DNA from: Raffaelea ambrosiae | Taxonomy: Eukaryota; Ascomycota; Sordariomycetes; Ophiostomatales; Ophiostomataceae | Direction: 5' to 3' | Assembly (NCBI GenBank): GCA_002778195.1 | Contig: PCDI01000002.1 | Location: 1,430,912-1,494,911 of the forward strand | Length of the DNA stretch: 64,000 nucleotides | Shown here: positions 11,729 to 24,236 of the stretch, in pieces | Layout: each line of letters starts with the position of its first letter | How positions within the stretch are numbered: the stretch's first letter is position 1 | The notes under the pieces: generated by a model | The model's input: the letters and a program-made list of their open reading frames with translations, nothing else | Told to the model about the DNA's origin: nothing | The model's database searches: none | Position numbers and translations under genes: made by a program

Positions 11729-13044
11729 ACGGAAACGTTTGTGAGGAAGAGCGTGTGGAACTTGTTGAAGGGTTGTTGCTCAGGGTTATCGCCAAAGGTC
11801 GAGATTCCAGATAAAAGGGTCAGGCGTGCGTGAGGGTTCAATTTGGGTGTTTTTTTCTTTTATATTTTGTTGTTGTTGTTGTCCGTGGTTGTTTTTTTAT
11901 ATTATTTCTCGCCCCTTTTTTGCGTCATCTACAGTAAAAAAATACCACAACACAAAAAGACCACACACACACACACACACACACATACACACACAAAACA
12001 CGGGACTTTCGGGAGGAAGGGGAAGGAGGGAAGCAAATGCATTCTTCCGTTTTCAAAGCTACAACTATTGGACTTTAGGGAAGTGGATGGAAGCAAAAAA
12101 GAACAAAAAGAGAAATCACTAAAAAAGCCCAAAAACACAAAACAAAAACAATGAAATGAAATGAAATGGACAAAAACAAGGCCTCCCCCCTACAGACCAA
12201 CAATCAGCAACTGTGTACGATGTACTGTGCCCAATGTATTTGACAAAAAAGGAAGACCTAAACTCCCAGTACAGCTTCACTTACCAGCAACCAGCATCCA
12301 ATGTGCAACATGTGACATACGGAGAGACTTGCTACTAGTTATCACTCCGGGCTCGACAGATTCGTAAAAGCTTTCAATTTGGTCTGTTTTATCTTGACAG
12401 TATGAGAGAACCAAATCTCGCGAATCCGTACTCCGTCCAAGAACCTCTAATACAGTTTTCTCTTTTTCGGACTTTTTTTTTTTTCTTTTTTTTTCTTTGA
12501 GTGTCTGCTGATTCCTGCAGCGTCCAATTCAACCCAAGTTCATGAGAATTAGCATGATCCGGGATAAAGGCCTGACCCATTCAGAGATAGAAGCAACACG
12601 ACAAAAGAAAGGGGAGGGAGAAAATCAGAGAAACCACCGTCTCAGGCGCAAATAAATGTGGATATTCCAGAGTTTATGATAGGCGACCCAAGAGGGCTAT
12701 AATTGCTAGCATATTCGCTGCAGGAAAACAACAAAACGTAAGGAAATGAGTAAACGAGAGAGCTGTTTGACAAAGGAAAAGGTTAAGACCAGAAACGACA
12801 GAAGAACATTGACCAAAAAGGAAAAGACATCAGGTCGTAAGAAAACTATGCTGGTGTAGACAACAAATAAATAGGTTTGCCCAGTTGACAGGTTTTGCGG
12901 CTAGCGCAAAAAAAAAAAGAAAAAAAGAATGAAGACGAATCAAGTGAGTGACACGAAGATTAGGATGGCAATTAAAGGGATGTGGAAACGGCGATGATGA
13001 GCAGCCAAACTATCGATGCACCACCTCAGGACCGGGCCCGCTCT
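11729..13044. other. Convergent intergenic region between rpl21 and the Num1 gene
   Basis: 3' flanks of two convergent genes: T-rich downstream of rpl21, a CA-dinucleotide run at 11961-11995, and A/T-rich unique sequence beyond. No coding potential recognised. Confidence 0.6.
11961..11995. repeat. (CA)n microsatellite in the rpl21 3' flank
   Basis: About 30 nt of CA repeat with one TA interruption, about 230 bp after the rpl21 stop codon. Similar CA runs occur at 19859-19877, 25962-25991 and 62146-62168. Confidence 0.8.
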
Positions 13045-16000
13045 CTAGGACCTGTGTCGAGCTGTGCCACGGGTTGGCGTTGACAGCACCGACGCGGATC
13101 CATGCGGATGCCGGTGGCTACGCGAAGAGTGAGAAAGCATTCCGACGTCGTGCTTACCTGTACAGAAGTTAGTTAGTCGTGCGGACTATGCATGACTGGT
13201 AAGGGCCGTTTTCGGCCGAGTACAGAAAGAAGAGAGAACAAAATTAATTATAGAAATAAAAGCTTACCATCGCAGCAGGCTCGCACGTTCTCCAGACGGT
13301 CCGAGTCTCGATCTTGTGCCTCTATCATCACACGCAGTTCCTCGGCGCTGTCATTGACCTCGCTGGCCTCGTAGATGCTGCCATCCTGGGCCGAGTGATG
13401 TCCCTGCCGGTGGCCAATGGTGCTGCCACGACCACGGAGGCTGCTGAACTGCGCTGACAGTGACTGGCTGGAACGCCAGTAGCCACCGATGCGGCCCAGG
13501 CGACCACGCGAAGTGGTGCCAGCCGCAGACGCAGAGTGGGACATGGTGGAATCCCGAGCGCCGGACACGTTCTTCTTCGGCGTCGGTGTCAGTGTCGGCA
13601 CGTTCATGGTTATGTCAAATGCAGGCGACTCGTTGCGAGTCGTACGTGAATTGTATGATGAGAGGGACATGGGGGGCCGGCGCTTGACTGTTGCGCCCGC
13701 GGATGGACGGTTTCCAAATGTGGGGTTGAACTCGTCCACGTCTTCACGCGTGATGTGGTCGCCATTGGCATTGGCAACAATACCGTCATCCTCTGCTGTG
13801 TCCTCGTTACGCAAGAGCAGATACGACAGTGCGTTGAACCAAATCTCGTGACGATGACTCGTTGTGCAGGTGAACTTGATTGTGCGACGGGGAGAAATCA
13901 CAACAAGACTCTTGCGGTGCAGGCCTGGTGGCATGGGGTTGTCATCGCTGACGACGCGAACGCCCTCGATAATAACGCTCTTCGCGCGGTGCTCAGGTTT
14001 GTTGTCGGCAGTGGGACCTTGGTCGCTCCAGAAGAGCATGCGAGTGTATGGATGGATCCAAAAGTAGCGGCGGTGACGGTTATCAGACAAGCCAGACCGG
14101 CCCGCCTTGCGCGTATACTTCCACAGGTATTCTCCTATCATAGTCTGTGTAATAGCTTGGATCATCCGCGGATCGGTGTGCGTTCCGTTGCCAAAGACAT
14201 CGCCGCCTTCGTTCATATGGAAGCGAGCATCGACCTCAGACACAAAGGAAGACAGCGACGTTTGGCGACTGAGACTGCCTAGCGCCCCATTGACCACAGA
14301 CCCGCCAGCGTTACTGCCGTTAGCATGTGATGAGCGCCGAGATGCAGGCCGTGCTTCCAGGAGGGCTGTGCCGGGAGTAGTAGGTCCGCTGCGGTTGTTA
14401 GACCAGCGGGCCGTGTTAGTTGGAGTCCGCGCGCGGCGAGCCGTGCCAGTAGCCGATGCCGCTGCAGTGACGGTGCCCGCCGTGCCAAGCATGGAGCCAG
14501 ACGACGACCCCGTCCGGGCTGCCTCAATGGCCTCCCTGTGATTTGGAGGCAGTGGAGGCAAATGCGCGTCAGACTTGATGGACTTGGTGGGAGATGTGGT
14601 GCCGTCGACACGAGTGTCAGCCACTCTGTATCTCCGCACAGAGCTGCTGATGCTGTCATGGGATCCGCTACGGGAGCGCCGTACGGAAATGACGCTCGAG
14701 GTTTCTGCAGCAGCGTAAGACTCTGGCAGGCTGACCGCGGCAACGTCTGCAGTCTTGTTGATTGCGCGTGGGGTGGCATTGAACGATTGTTCTGCGTCGT
14801 ACGGCCCTTCGATGTGTGCCAACGGCACAGCATTTTGGTCGTCCTGGGCAAGTGACCGTGCAGTTTGGGAGTCCCGAACTTGGCGATGGGCTTTCGCGTT
14901 GACTGAAATCTCCTTGAAAGGACGTTCCGACTCGGGTGTCTCCACAAGCGGACTGGCGCTGGGCGACTGTCTTGTCTCGTCTTCTGCAATAATCGGAGTG
15001 GGCGGCGATTTGTTCTTCGACCAGCCACCGATAGCAGCAGAAGAAGTAGCACCCGTGCTGGGGGTCGACGGCGCGCCCTCCAGGGGTTCAGTGGCAACGG
15101 GATCACGCGGGATGATGAATCCGTTCCGCTTGGGGCTGCGAGAGCCAATCTCCATACTGTCATCGCCGTGCTTGCCGGCGCCGTGTGCAAGGGCAGCAGT
15201 AGCCGCGGCGCCGAACACAGTTGCCGCGCCAATTGTACCGAGAGAAGATCCCACTTCGGACTCTGGTTTCCACTCGTCAGTCTGTGTTTCGGCTGATATG
15301 GCGTCAACACTTGCGGCGGGCACCTCCTTAATGGTATCCGCGACCACAAGAGGCTGAACATATTGCGAGAAGACGTCGGAGAAGGACATTGACGGAACGG
15401 GTTTCTTCGGCGTGGCCGCCGGCGCCACAGGCTGAACGTGTTGTGAGAGCACATTGGAGAAGGACATAGCCGGGGCAGGTTTCTTTGGGGTTGCAACCGG
15501 TACCACGGGTTGAACGTGTTGCGACAGCACGTTGGAAAAGGACATAGCCGGGGCAGGTTTCTTTGGAGTGGCAACCGGCACCACGGGTTGAACGTGTTGC
15601 GACAGCACGTTGGAAAAGGACATAGCCGGGGCAGGTTTCTTTGGGGTGGCGACCGGTATCACAGGTTGCACGTGTTGCGACAGCACGTTGGAGAAGGACA
15701 TGGCCGGCATAGGCTTCTTGGGCGTAGCCACCGGCGCGACGTGCTCGTGTTGAATCGCGGACAAGGTGAACTTCGGCGGTGAGGGAGGCGGTGCCCGCTC
15801 CACGACCGGCTCGGGCGTAGGCTCCACATGCTGGTGCTGGATAGCAGACATGGAGAACGTGGGGATTTCTTTTGGCAACGACACTGGCACAGGTATCGGC
15901 ACTGGCACCGGTGCGGGTGCGGCCACAACAGGCGGTGGCAGCTCAATAGGCGTGATGTCGACAGTACGGATGGAAGAGGTCGAGAACACGGGCAATTCCA

Positions 16001-19000
16001 CTGGCTCGGGAACCGGCGGCAGCTTTGGTGTGACATGCTCCGTCTGCATCGAAGACAGGGTGAGAGCAATGGGCTCCTTGGCAGGAAGTTCGGGAACCGG
16101 CAGCAGCTTTGGTGTGACATGCTCCATCTGCATCGAAGACAGGGTAAGAGCAATGGGCTCCTTGGCAGGAGGCTCGGGAACCGGCAGCAGCTTTGGTGTG
16201 ACATGCTCCGTCTGCATCGAAGACAGGGTAAGAACAATGGGCTCCTTGGCAGGAGGCTCGGGCTCTGCTACTGGCTCGATCGGGACAGAGACCACTCCAG
16301 AGATTGTAAACACCGGGACCTCCTGGGGCACAGAGGGCGCGGGTGGCACTTCGCGTGCTGTGGTGGGCCCCTTTTCTTCGTCGCGCGAAGCGGAGTGAGA
16401 GAAGGGGATGGGCAGGACAATGGGCGCCACAATAGGACCGCGTTTGGGGGCAGACGTAGGCGGAGACGGGAACTCTTTGAGTTTCTCGCCCACATCGATG
16501 CCGCCGCCCGTGCTGTTGTCCGACATGAAGGAGGATGGACGCGACTCGCTGTCGGCCCCGGTGAGCTGGAGGTGTGCCGCCTTGTGGTGGTCCTCCTCGC
16601 CCCAAGGCAAGATGGTGACCGCCTCGGTCAGAGCAGCCCGGTCAACAGTGACAATCTTGGACGAGGTCACAGACTGGGCCAAGGGCGACATGGCGCGAGA
16701 CCTCGAGAGGTTGTTTGTTGCACCAATAATGCTGGATGGCGTACCCGTCGTGGAGCGCGTGCTCCGTTGGCGGCTGGGCGTTCCATCTTCGACAAAATCT
16801 TCGTCGCTCTCCTCGTCCAGCTCGCCCAGCTCGGCAAAGAGGCTCTGCTGGGACATGCGCGGCGTGCTATTGGCGGGACTGTTCGCAAGAGCCACCGTCG
16901 CGGGCGAGTCGGCATTGCTGAATGGGCTGCTGTTCAGTCCGGCGGGGCTGCTGCCGATGTCGTCGCCGCCATTCACCTGCCGCAGACGACGAGATGCCAG
17001 GGAGCTGCGGCTGACACGGAGCCGCATACGCGAAGCGCCGCCAACGGCTGGCAAAGCGGCGTTCGGCGTTCTTGGCGAGGTGAATTCGTCTTCGTCGGAC
17101 ATTGAAGCAGTGCTCTGGTTGGCAATGTCGTACTCCTGCTCGGCTGAAGAGGAAGCAGTTGCGGTGCCGGTCGACGAGCCTCTCGAAATGAGTGCGCGGC
17201 GGCGGACGGTGTTGTCCTGCTCGGTCTCGGTCATCGTGCCCTCGCTTGAGAGATCCTCGGCACCGGTATGGAAGTCCTCTGCAGTCTCTGCGCCATCATT
17301 GGCCGTCGTGTACTCAGTGTCGCTAACACGGTGTTCATCGGCGGTCTCGAATTGGTCGCTGGACATCGAAAGGCGTGCCATGGCCCGCGCCGTAGACGGT
17401 GACACCTCGCCATTGATCTCCTCCCAGTCAGGGTCGCCAGATCCAAGCGTGTAGAGCTCCGTGCGGCTCGAACGGATTCCGCCAAGCTGGCTGGCCCGCA
17501 TCCGCTGGACCTCCCTTGCGTTGCGGCCCCTCCTGGAGCCTCCGGCTGCGCCACTGTTCGGATCGGCCCGAGCACGCTCCAGCTCGTCGCGCGTGTCTTG
17601 CAGCAGGCGGCGAATCTCAAGCTTCTCGGTCTTTTCGCGGTGAAGGTTGGTCCGCAGGCTCTGCAGAGTGCGCTGAGCATGCAGGAGCGAGGTTTTGAGG
17701 GTCTCCGACTCCAAAACGGAGTGTCGCGGGGTGCCCTTGATGGGTGAGGCCGGCGGAGAGTGCTCGGGGGTGATATTGTCACCAGCACTGTCGAAATCTT
17801 CATCGCTCAGGACAGAGACGGCGCCGCCCTCGACAGCGCGAGAGCGATGCTGCATGGCGACGGCACGGGCGAGCTCCTGGTTTTGGCTGGCCAGCTCATC
17901 GATCTTGCGCTGCAGACTGCCCTTCTCGGTTTCCGACATGGCCATGTTGCGCTTGGCCGTTCCCAGCTCGATGTCGTGGTGCTTGACAGCAGCAGCATGG
18001 TCGTCAACCAGGCGAGAATGGGAGCCTCTGAGCTCGTCCAGCTCACGCTGGGTCTTGAGGTGGCCGGCCTGGAGAAGTGCCATCGCCTGGGCAACTTTCT
18101 TCTCCTTGTCGGACGCCTCGCGGTGTGAAGCTTCCAGCTCATGTATGCGGCCTTCGAGATTCCAGTTCTCTTCCTTGTAGCGGTGTTCGCTTTCGTCCAG
18201 TTCTTTGACGCGCTCGCGAAGGGTCTCTGAAGTGTCCTCGAGGCGTTCAAGATCCTGCTTGGTGTCGCGCAGCTCCTCCTCCCGTTCAGCTAGGAGTGCC
18301 TGCAGGCCCCGGACCTGGGAGATGAGTGACGTGCTGATTTCTGTCGCAAACTCGATATCGTGCACACGGTTCGCTGTTTGGTTGCGCTGTTTGCGGCTCG
18401 ATATGGTGACTTTGCTGGGCGATGCAGACGCGTGGCTCTCGTACTTAACAGGGCTTAATGATCTCTGGGAACATCAACAGTCAGTTGAGAAGTATGAGAG
18501 ACAGGAACCTGCAAGAGCATGGCAGAAAACTTACTCGGCCGCTTTTGGCTTCCGGTGATCCGGCAGACTCATTGCTCGGAATGCGCTGCTTGGGCAAAAA
18601 TGCCCTCGCAGATTCTCTGGCCACATCATCGTATTCTCTTTCGAGTTCGGTGAGCTTCTTCTTGAGCTCCGGCGACAGCTCCGATTCCGCCTCCAGCTGT
18701 TCCACCTCGCGTAGCTTCTCTGTCAGCTCTTTTTGCTGCTGGACCAGGGCTGTGCCGAGACGGCCAGCTTCTGTCATGCGCCGCTCAGTCTCTGCCAGGT
18801 GTGCTTGCAAGGCCCGCTTGGCCTGCTCAGCGGAGACGCCAGCCTGCTGTGAGAAACTCTCCTCGTCAAAGTCGGCAAAGCGATAGTGATGGCTCGAGCC
18901 GGTGCCCGGGATCACAGCCGGGGGATGGAGGGCGAAGGGCCGGTCGACACCAGACATCCCGCGTTGCGGTGTGGGCGTCACCGGGCTCGCGTCGGGTTGC

Positions 19001-19008
19001 GTAGCCAT
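13045..19008 (-). CDS. apsA: Num1/ApsA-type cortical anchor protein for nuclear migration
   Basis: Three exons: complement(13045..13157, 13268..18464, 18535..19008), 1927 aa. Residues about 50-155 and 185-290 are coiled coil (the membrane-contacting N-terminal region of the family). The middle is disordered and Ser/Asp-rich. Residues of about 860-1040 hold a family of degenerate repeats with consensus S-[SA]-[IMV]-x(3,4)-H-V-x-P, recently amplified twice (see repeats). Residues of about 1595-1715 form the PH domain characteristic of Num1/Mcp5 (MIGEYLWKYTRKAGRSG, HRRYFWIHPYTRMLFW, RTIKFTCTTSHRHEIWFNAL). The short last exon encodes GKHDVGMLSHSSRSHRH, after a CCDG block. The family binds cortical phosphoinositides and anchors dynein (and mitochondria in yeast) to pull nuclei along hyphae; the Aspergillus member gives anucleate sterigmata when lost. 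Role here is by homology. Confidence 0.9.
15345..15735 (-). repeat. Five 78-bp tandem repeats inside the Num1 gene
   Basis: Five in-frame 26-residue units (core ATPKKPAPAMSFSNVL, then SQHVQPV). The three central units are nearly identical in DNA; the outer two have drifted (SFSDVFSQYVQP at the C-terminal end). This pattern indicates recent unit duplication. Confidence 0.9.
16013..16264 (-). repeat. Three 84-bp tandem repeats inside the Num1 gene
   Basis: Three in-frame 28-residue units, each PEPPAKEPI-[VA]-LTLSSMQ followed by [TM]EHVTPKL and a Pro-Val end. They share the S-x-hydrophobic-x-x-x-H-V-x-P core with the 78-bp array, so the two arrays are amplifications of one ancestral motif. Confidence 0.9.
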
Positions 19009-21351
19009 GTTCGCGTGGGCGAGCTGGTCCCGAAGGTACTAGCAGAGGCCAGTCGAGATTCGCCCAGTAAAGGGGGGTGCGGGAAGCGACAGAATATATC
19101 GGGGCCGTTCCGAATTAGCACCGGGGCATATGTTGTTGGCTGGTCTGTTTGATGGTCTGTTCGATGGCTGTCTGTATAAGAAGCTAAGTTGTGGGTTGTG
19201 AAGGCGACTGGGACTGTCCAAGTCGCTAATGATGTTGAGAGATCCAGCACGTCAGAGCTAGAGAAATCATGGTTAGCTATTGGTGGTCCGAGGTCATTGC
19301 GCGGATTCACTAGGCAGAGACGACGCAGGCGTGAGCGAGCATACAAAAAAAAAACCTAATATGCAGGACACGGAAAAAAAAGAAAGGGGAAGACAGGAGC
19401 CCACAGATTCCCGACGCACAGTCTCCAGGGTTGTGGCGTGGTCGATCCGAAGCGGTCAAGACAACCAGGAAAAGCAGTTCAGATGAGGTAAATATGCAGT
19501 GACAAAAGACACAAATGAGAGAATGGACGCGGTGGGGAACAAGAAAATGGACAGTTTTCCCCCTCTCAGACGGGCGTCATTATTCGTTGTCGGTCTGCTT
19601 GGCCGCCTCCTGTCGTCTTGCGTCTCAGATCCGGATTTTTGTTATCTTATAGGCTGTGGTCTGACCTGGCCGCGCAGGTGTCCGGCAATGGTGATGGCGT
19701 GGTCCAATGAGTGACGAGGGAAGGGAAAGAAAAAAAAAAAAGCAGGCAGATATAGAAGAAGCAGCGAAAGGACAAGAAAGAAGGGACGACAGAAAGGAAA
19801 AAACCAAATAAACCGCCCCAAGAAATCGCGGAACAAGGTGCATACAAACACACAATAGACACACACACACACACACAAACAAAAAATGGGGGGTTAACGC
19901 CAAACCGCCGACGAAAAAAAGCGCGACCCAACAGGGTAAGGCTGCTCTGCGACGGGATTATGAGGTTGGATGGCTGCCCCGTAATCTTATTCGTGCTTGC
20001 GGCGAGCGAGCTGGCACACTGGCGAGAAAGATGGACGATCAAGTGGAGACCCTGACGCGTTTTCGACCTGATCTCCTGCGACGTAGAAGGCTAGAAGAGA
20101 AACAAAAGCCAGACGAGGCGGCCGTAAGTGGCGTATGGTGCGGTGTGCCGAACGGGAATCGCTAAAGCAAAACAGCCGGGCAGAACAGCCGGGTCAGGGG
20201 GGACGGTGGCCGACAGCGCAGCAAGACCTGGCGGTCTTATTTGTCGGACCCCTTTTGACTCCTCCTATTGTGTCTTGTTTTTGTTCGGCGGGTTGGTGAT
20301 CGTATCTTTGGGCGCAGGTATAATCTTTCGCAGCGGCCTAGGGCCCTGGAGGGGGAAAAAAAAAAGAAAATAAAAGGGGGGGAACAGAGGAAAATCAAAA
20401 CAAGAAAAAAAAAAAGAAAGAAGAAGATCACCACAAAGGAAATGGGGAAGGTCAGAAGAAAATGAACGAGTGCTCCCAAGGAGAGAAAGAAAGAACAAAA
20501 AAAAAGAGAAAGAGAAGAAAAGGTGCAAAAACAAGAAGAGCAACTTGGAATGTGGAATACGGGCGCCTTCTTCTCGTGAGAAAGGCGTGTTGTCAACAAA
20601 CGGCAGGCGCGATGGAGCAAAACAAGCCAAAACATTGGTACCTGAAGTACCCCAGTAACACGCGGTCGCACAATGTGCTGCCAAAACGGATACGGCGCTA
20701 CAACCAATTGGCGATCCCTTCGACTCGATTATTGGGAAGGGGGGGAAGCCGCGACCCTGATTCAGGTGGGGAGAGGGCCGCCTTCAGGGCTACGTCGTAT
20801 TTTTTTTTACTTACGTCGATGCCACACAATTTGGCCTTCTCCATGCGTTCGCAGGTTCTCTATGTCAGACAGTAGTCAACTAACACACCCACACCTCGGG
20901 GCGGAAATTATCCTGTTTCGTCGACGGTGAGCGCGCACCACCCCAACACGACAGAATGATATAGAGTCCACTGAGAGCGCGTCGCAGCGCCCCAGCGCAT
21001 AATGTTGGGCAATTTGGACCGACCTACGAGTACATACAAAGTAATAATAGTACGAGTACACAAAGAAAAGCCACATGGGGAAAACGGCTAGTGAAAACAG
21101 TACCTGGCCAATGGCGATTATGCATTCCGCTGTGCAACGCTAGTCTGCAACAGGCTGTTTGTCAACAGAAAAAAAAACACACATTAAAGCACCAGCCACG
21201 GTTGCGATGACAGCGCTGGAAAGCCTGCTCACGTAATAGCCAAGTGTGGCGAAAATTCGTATCTGTGGCTTGAACGTCAATACTGGAAGCTTTTGCTTTT
21301 GCGCAACACCATCCCAGTCGCTGTCTTTCCCATCCACAACCAAACGCAGCC
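19009..21351. other. Divergent intergenic region between the Num1 gene and cwc24
   Basis: About 2.3 kb containing both promoters. It holds a CA run (19859-19877), purine-rich tracts (20355-20530) and otherwise unique sequence. Open frames are low-complexity only. No RNA gene recognised. Confidence 0.55.
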
Positions 21352-22468
21352 ATGTCCGACCCAGCAGCAGACAGCACGGCGACTGCTGAGGCGGCGCCGG
21401 CGCCGGCGCCCATTGCGCCTGTCCTCTTCAAGGCGAAGGGCCGGGGCAAGAAGGCGGCCATGCGCAAACGAGAGCCAACGCCGCCACCAGCGAGCGACTC
21501 CGACAGCGATTCGGGCAACGACTCGGACGAAGGCGGCGTGCGCGGAATCAAACGGCGCAAGAAGAACGGACCGGGTGTCATCAGCGCGTCGACAGACAGG
21601 GCCCCGCCAGGCGGCAGCGGACCAGCGACTGGTCGCGACCAGCCGCAGTTTGTGGCCGACCGCAAGAACCTGCTCGCCGACTCGGAGGTGGCAACGAAGC
21701 GCAGCCACATGTTTGACGACGACGACAGCAACAAGAACGACGCGGCGGGGAACAAAAAGGCCAAGGCGGCAGACGAGAAGTCGGTGCCGCCCGCACGCTC
21801 GGTCGGCCCCGTCAAGGCGCCGTCCAACATCCGCACCATCACCTTTACCGACTTCAGTCCCGATGTCTGCAAGGACTATAAGCAGACGGGCTTTTGCGGG
21901 TACGTTACCATTCTTCTTTTTTTTTTTTTTTTTTTTTTTTTTGTTTTGCATTTTCTCTTCGAGGACATGGCCGTGCATGGTGAAGGATGCTAACACACGG
22001 AACAGCTTTGGCGACTCGTGTAAATTTCTCCACGCCCGCGAGGATGTGAAGCAAGGATGGCAGCTCGACAACGAATGGGAGTCTGTGACCAAGGGCAAGA
22101 AGAACCTCGGGGGCACGATCGTGGCCAGCGCCGACCGGAGGAAGAGAGCTGGCGACAAGAACGACGACGACGACGAGGACGACGACGAGGCGCTCTTGAT
22201 GAGCATCCCGTTTGCCTGCATCATCTGCAAAGAAAGCTACAAACAACCAGTGATCACGCGGTGCGGACACTATTTCTGCGAGCGGTGCGCCCTGGGACGG
22301 TACCGCCGGGACCCGAGCTGCGCGGCGTGCGGCGCGGCCACGACGGGCGTGTTCAACAATGCGAAGCGGCTGACAAAGCTGCTGGAGCGGAAGCGCGAGC
22401 GGGCGGCCAAACGGCGACAGGAGGCCATTGAGGCGGGCGAGGAAGTCAGCAGCGAGGAAGAAGAGTGA
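21352..22468 (+). CDS. cwc24: Pre-mRNA-splicing factor CWC24/CWF24 (RNF113-type)
   Basis: Two exons: join(21352..21899, 22006..22468), 336 aa. A disordered acidic/basic N-terminus is followed by a CCCH zinc finger (C-x8-C-x5-C-x3-H: CKDYKQTGFC, then GFGDSCKFLH) that is split by the intron. Then come the DNEWESVTKGKKN linker, a D/E-rich run and a C3HC4 RING (CIICKESY, CGHYFCERC, CAAC). This CCCH-plus-RING order defines Cwc24/RNF113A, which joins the Bact spliceosome, contacts the 5' splice site and is released by Prp2 before step one. The 106-nt intron carries a T-only run of about 24 nt just after the donor and a TGCTAAC branch site at about 21988-21994, close to the acceptor. Ends in an acidic SSEEEE tail. 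Confidence 0.95.
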
Positions 22469-23077
22469 GGGGGGGGTCCCCGAGGGTGGGCTACGATTCA
22501 CACGATGTTCATGTACACAAGTTGGTGCGCAAAAGAGAGAAGAAAAAAAGCATTGGGTGGCGTTCAGGCTTGGGTGTGTGTTCACGACATCATGGGAGAA
22601 GAAAAATAGATATCCAGACTATACTGTTTTGATTTTTTTACAATACATATGTACTCGTACATGTATGCGTGTCTTTCCCAAGAAACTTCGATGCCGGTCC
22701 CTTGGTAGTTCGTGTTGATCGTAAGTGGAGTGGTTCTTTGTTCTGCGTCCGCGAGTGTTGGATTGGGGTTTTTGTCTTCAGTAGCAGAGTGCTCCTCATT
22801 GCCGAGAGAAACATGTGCTTCTCTGGCGCGGCACGCAGGCCCGTCTGTTCGCCGTCATCTCGGACGTCAAAGCTTCAGGCCTTTGCGAGAGGTCCATGCA
22901 GCATCAGGCGCATTCGATATCGGGCGAATGCGATCACCTGCAAGTCCCTCGATCGCCCACAATGCAGTGCAAGACGTTTCGTTTGCCGCTTGCCGTCTGC
23001 TTCCGAGCCAAGACACTCTTCGCAGGTGGTAGGAAGGAATAGGCTGGGATTCATCCCCGAGTTCCTTCCCGTCGACC
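22469..23077. other. Convergent intergenic region
   Basis: 3' flanks of cwc24 (+) and the small membrane protein (-). Contains several ORFs of under 110 aa on both strands with no recognisable content. Confidence 0.5.
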
Positions 23078-23487
23078 TCACTTCCCCGACGGCGGAATCT
23101 GGCCGCTCCCGCTGCCACGACCGCTTGCTCCGCCAATACTGCGCTGGCTGTTGGCCTCCATGCGCTGCCGCAGGGTCTCCGCCTTGCGCTCCCACGACTC
23201 CTTTGCCTGGATGAGAGCCCGTTTCCGGCTGAGAAGAGACGTGATCAGCTCGTCCTCGTGGTGCTGCTCTGGGCGTTCCACGGCGACCCTTTTCTTGACC
23301 TGAGAAAGATTGTCAGCACAGATCCGGGCTTTGTATGTCCACGAAGCTGGAAAGAATGCACCTCTTTGGCTTGCTGTTGGCTCTTGAGACTGGCACCATA
23401 GAAGGCGCCCACCATGGTGACGGCCGCAACAGCGCCGGTGATGATCATGCCGCGGACGCGGAGCTTTGGTGACGTCTTTGGGTCCAT
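23078..23487 (-). CDS. Small single-pass membrane protein, probably mitochondrial
   Basis: Two exons: complement(23078..23299, 23362..23487), 115 aa, joined by a 62-nt GT-AG intron with a GTGCAT donor. Residues 1-12 are short and basic (MDPKTSPKLRVRG), about 13-35 form one hydrophobic segment (MIITGAVAAVTMVGAFYGAS), and about 36-95 form a charged helix (KKRVAVERPEQ, LLSRKRALIQAKESWERK) with a Gly/Ser tail. Topology and size resemble small inner-membrane assembly factors of respiratory complexes, but I do not recognise the family with certainty. The intron splitting two protein-like halves in one frame supports a real gene. Confidence 0.75.
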
Positions 23488-24236
23488 GGTGATGTAGACC
23501 AGTGTGAGTCGAGTCTACACTGAAACCAAGAGGAAGTCGAGAATTGGCACGGCACAATGTCCAGGGCGGTACGGAGGGCAAGCCGTTCACGACGGACAGG
23601 TTCGGGCAGATGTGATGTTTTGCCTCTAAAAAGTGGGCGGTGGAGGGTGGCAGAATATGATCATCACTCGACAAGAACGGTTTGCAACAGCAGACGCCAA
23701 TACGACCAAGACATTGTTTGCAATATGCGTTGATTTTCTCTTTTATTTGTTATACATATATGAGAGGGTATGAATCGTCTGTATGAGTGGACCGGCTCTT
23801 TTTTTCAAGTGGTTTTCTTCTTCCCAATATCCCCCGCCATGATTACCCAGTAAAACTCCAGTTTCGATGCGCAGAAATCTTCTCCTCTGTTTCATGTCCC
23901 CCCAAGATTCATGACCATATATTAGAAAATAGAGGAGAGGTTGTGTAGTTTGCCTCACCAGATGCACGGAGCGAGCTGCAACATTAAGCCCCCCCGTTTT
24001 CCCCTCTGGCTGTAGTACAAACAACAAGCAGCAGTATAGTGACAGTAAGAAAGAAAGCATAACCAGCCAAACCACCGTCCTTTCTATCGTGAATACACCA
24101 GCCCAAAGAGTTTCCCTTTTTTTTTGGAATCATATACAAGGTCGTAAAAATGTGTTGTGTGTGTGTGTGCGTGGTATCGTACAAGTGTAGGTGGTCGCAG
24201 TCCAAGTGTGAGAGTCGTCGACGGTGAATTCTTTCC
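23488..24236. other. Intergenic region between two minus-strand genes
   Basis: 3' flank of the mitochondrial carrier and promoter of the small membrane protein. Nothing else recognised. Confidence 0.5.
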
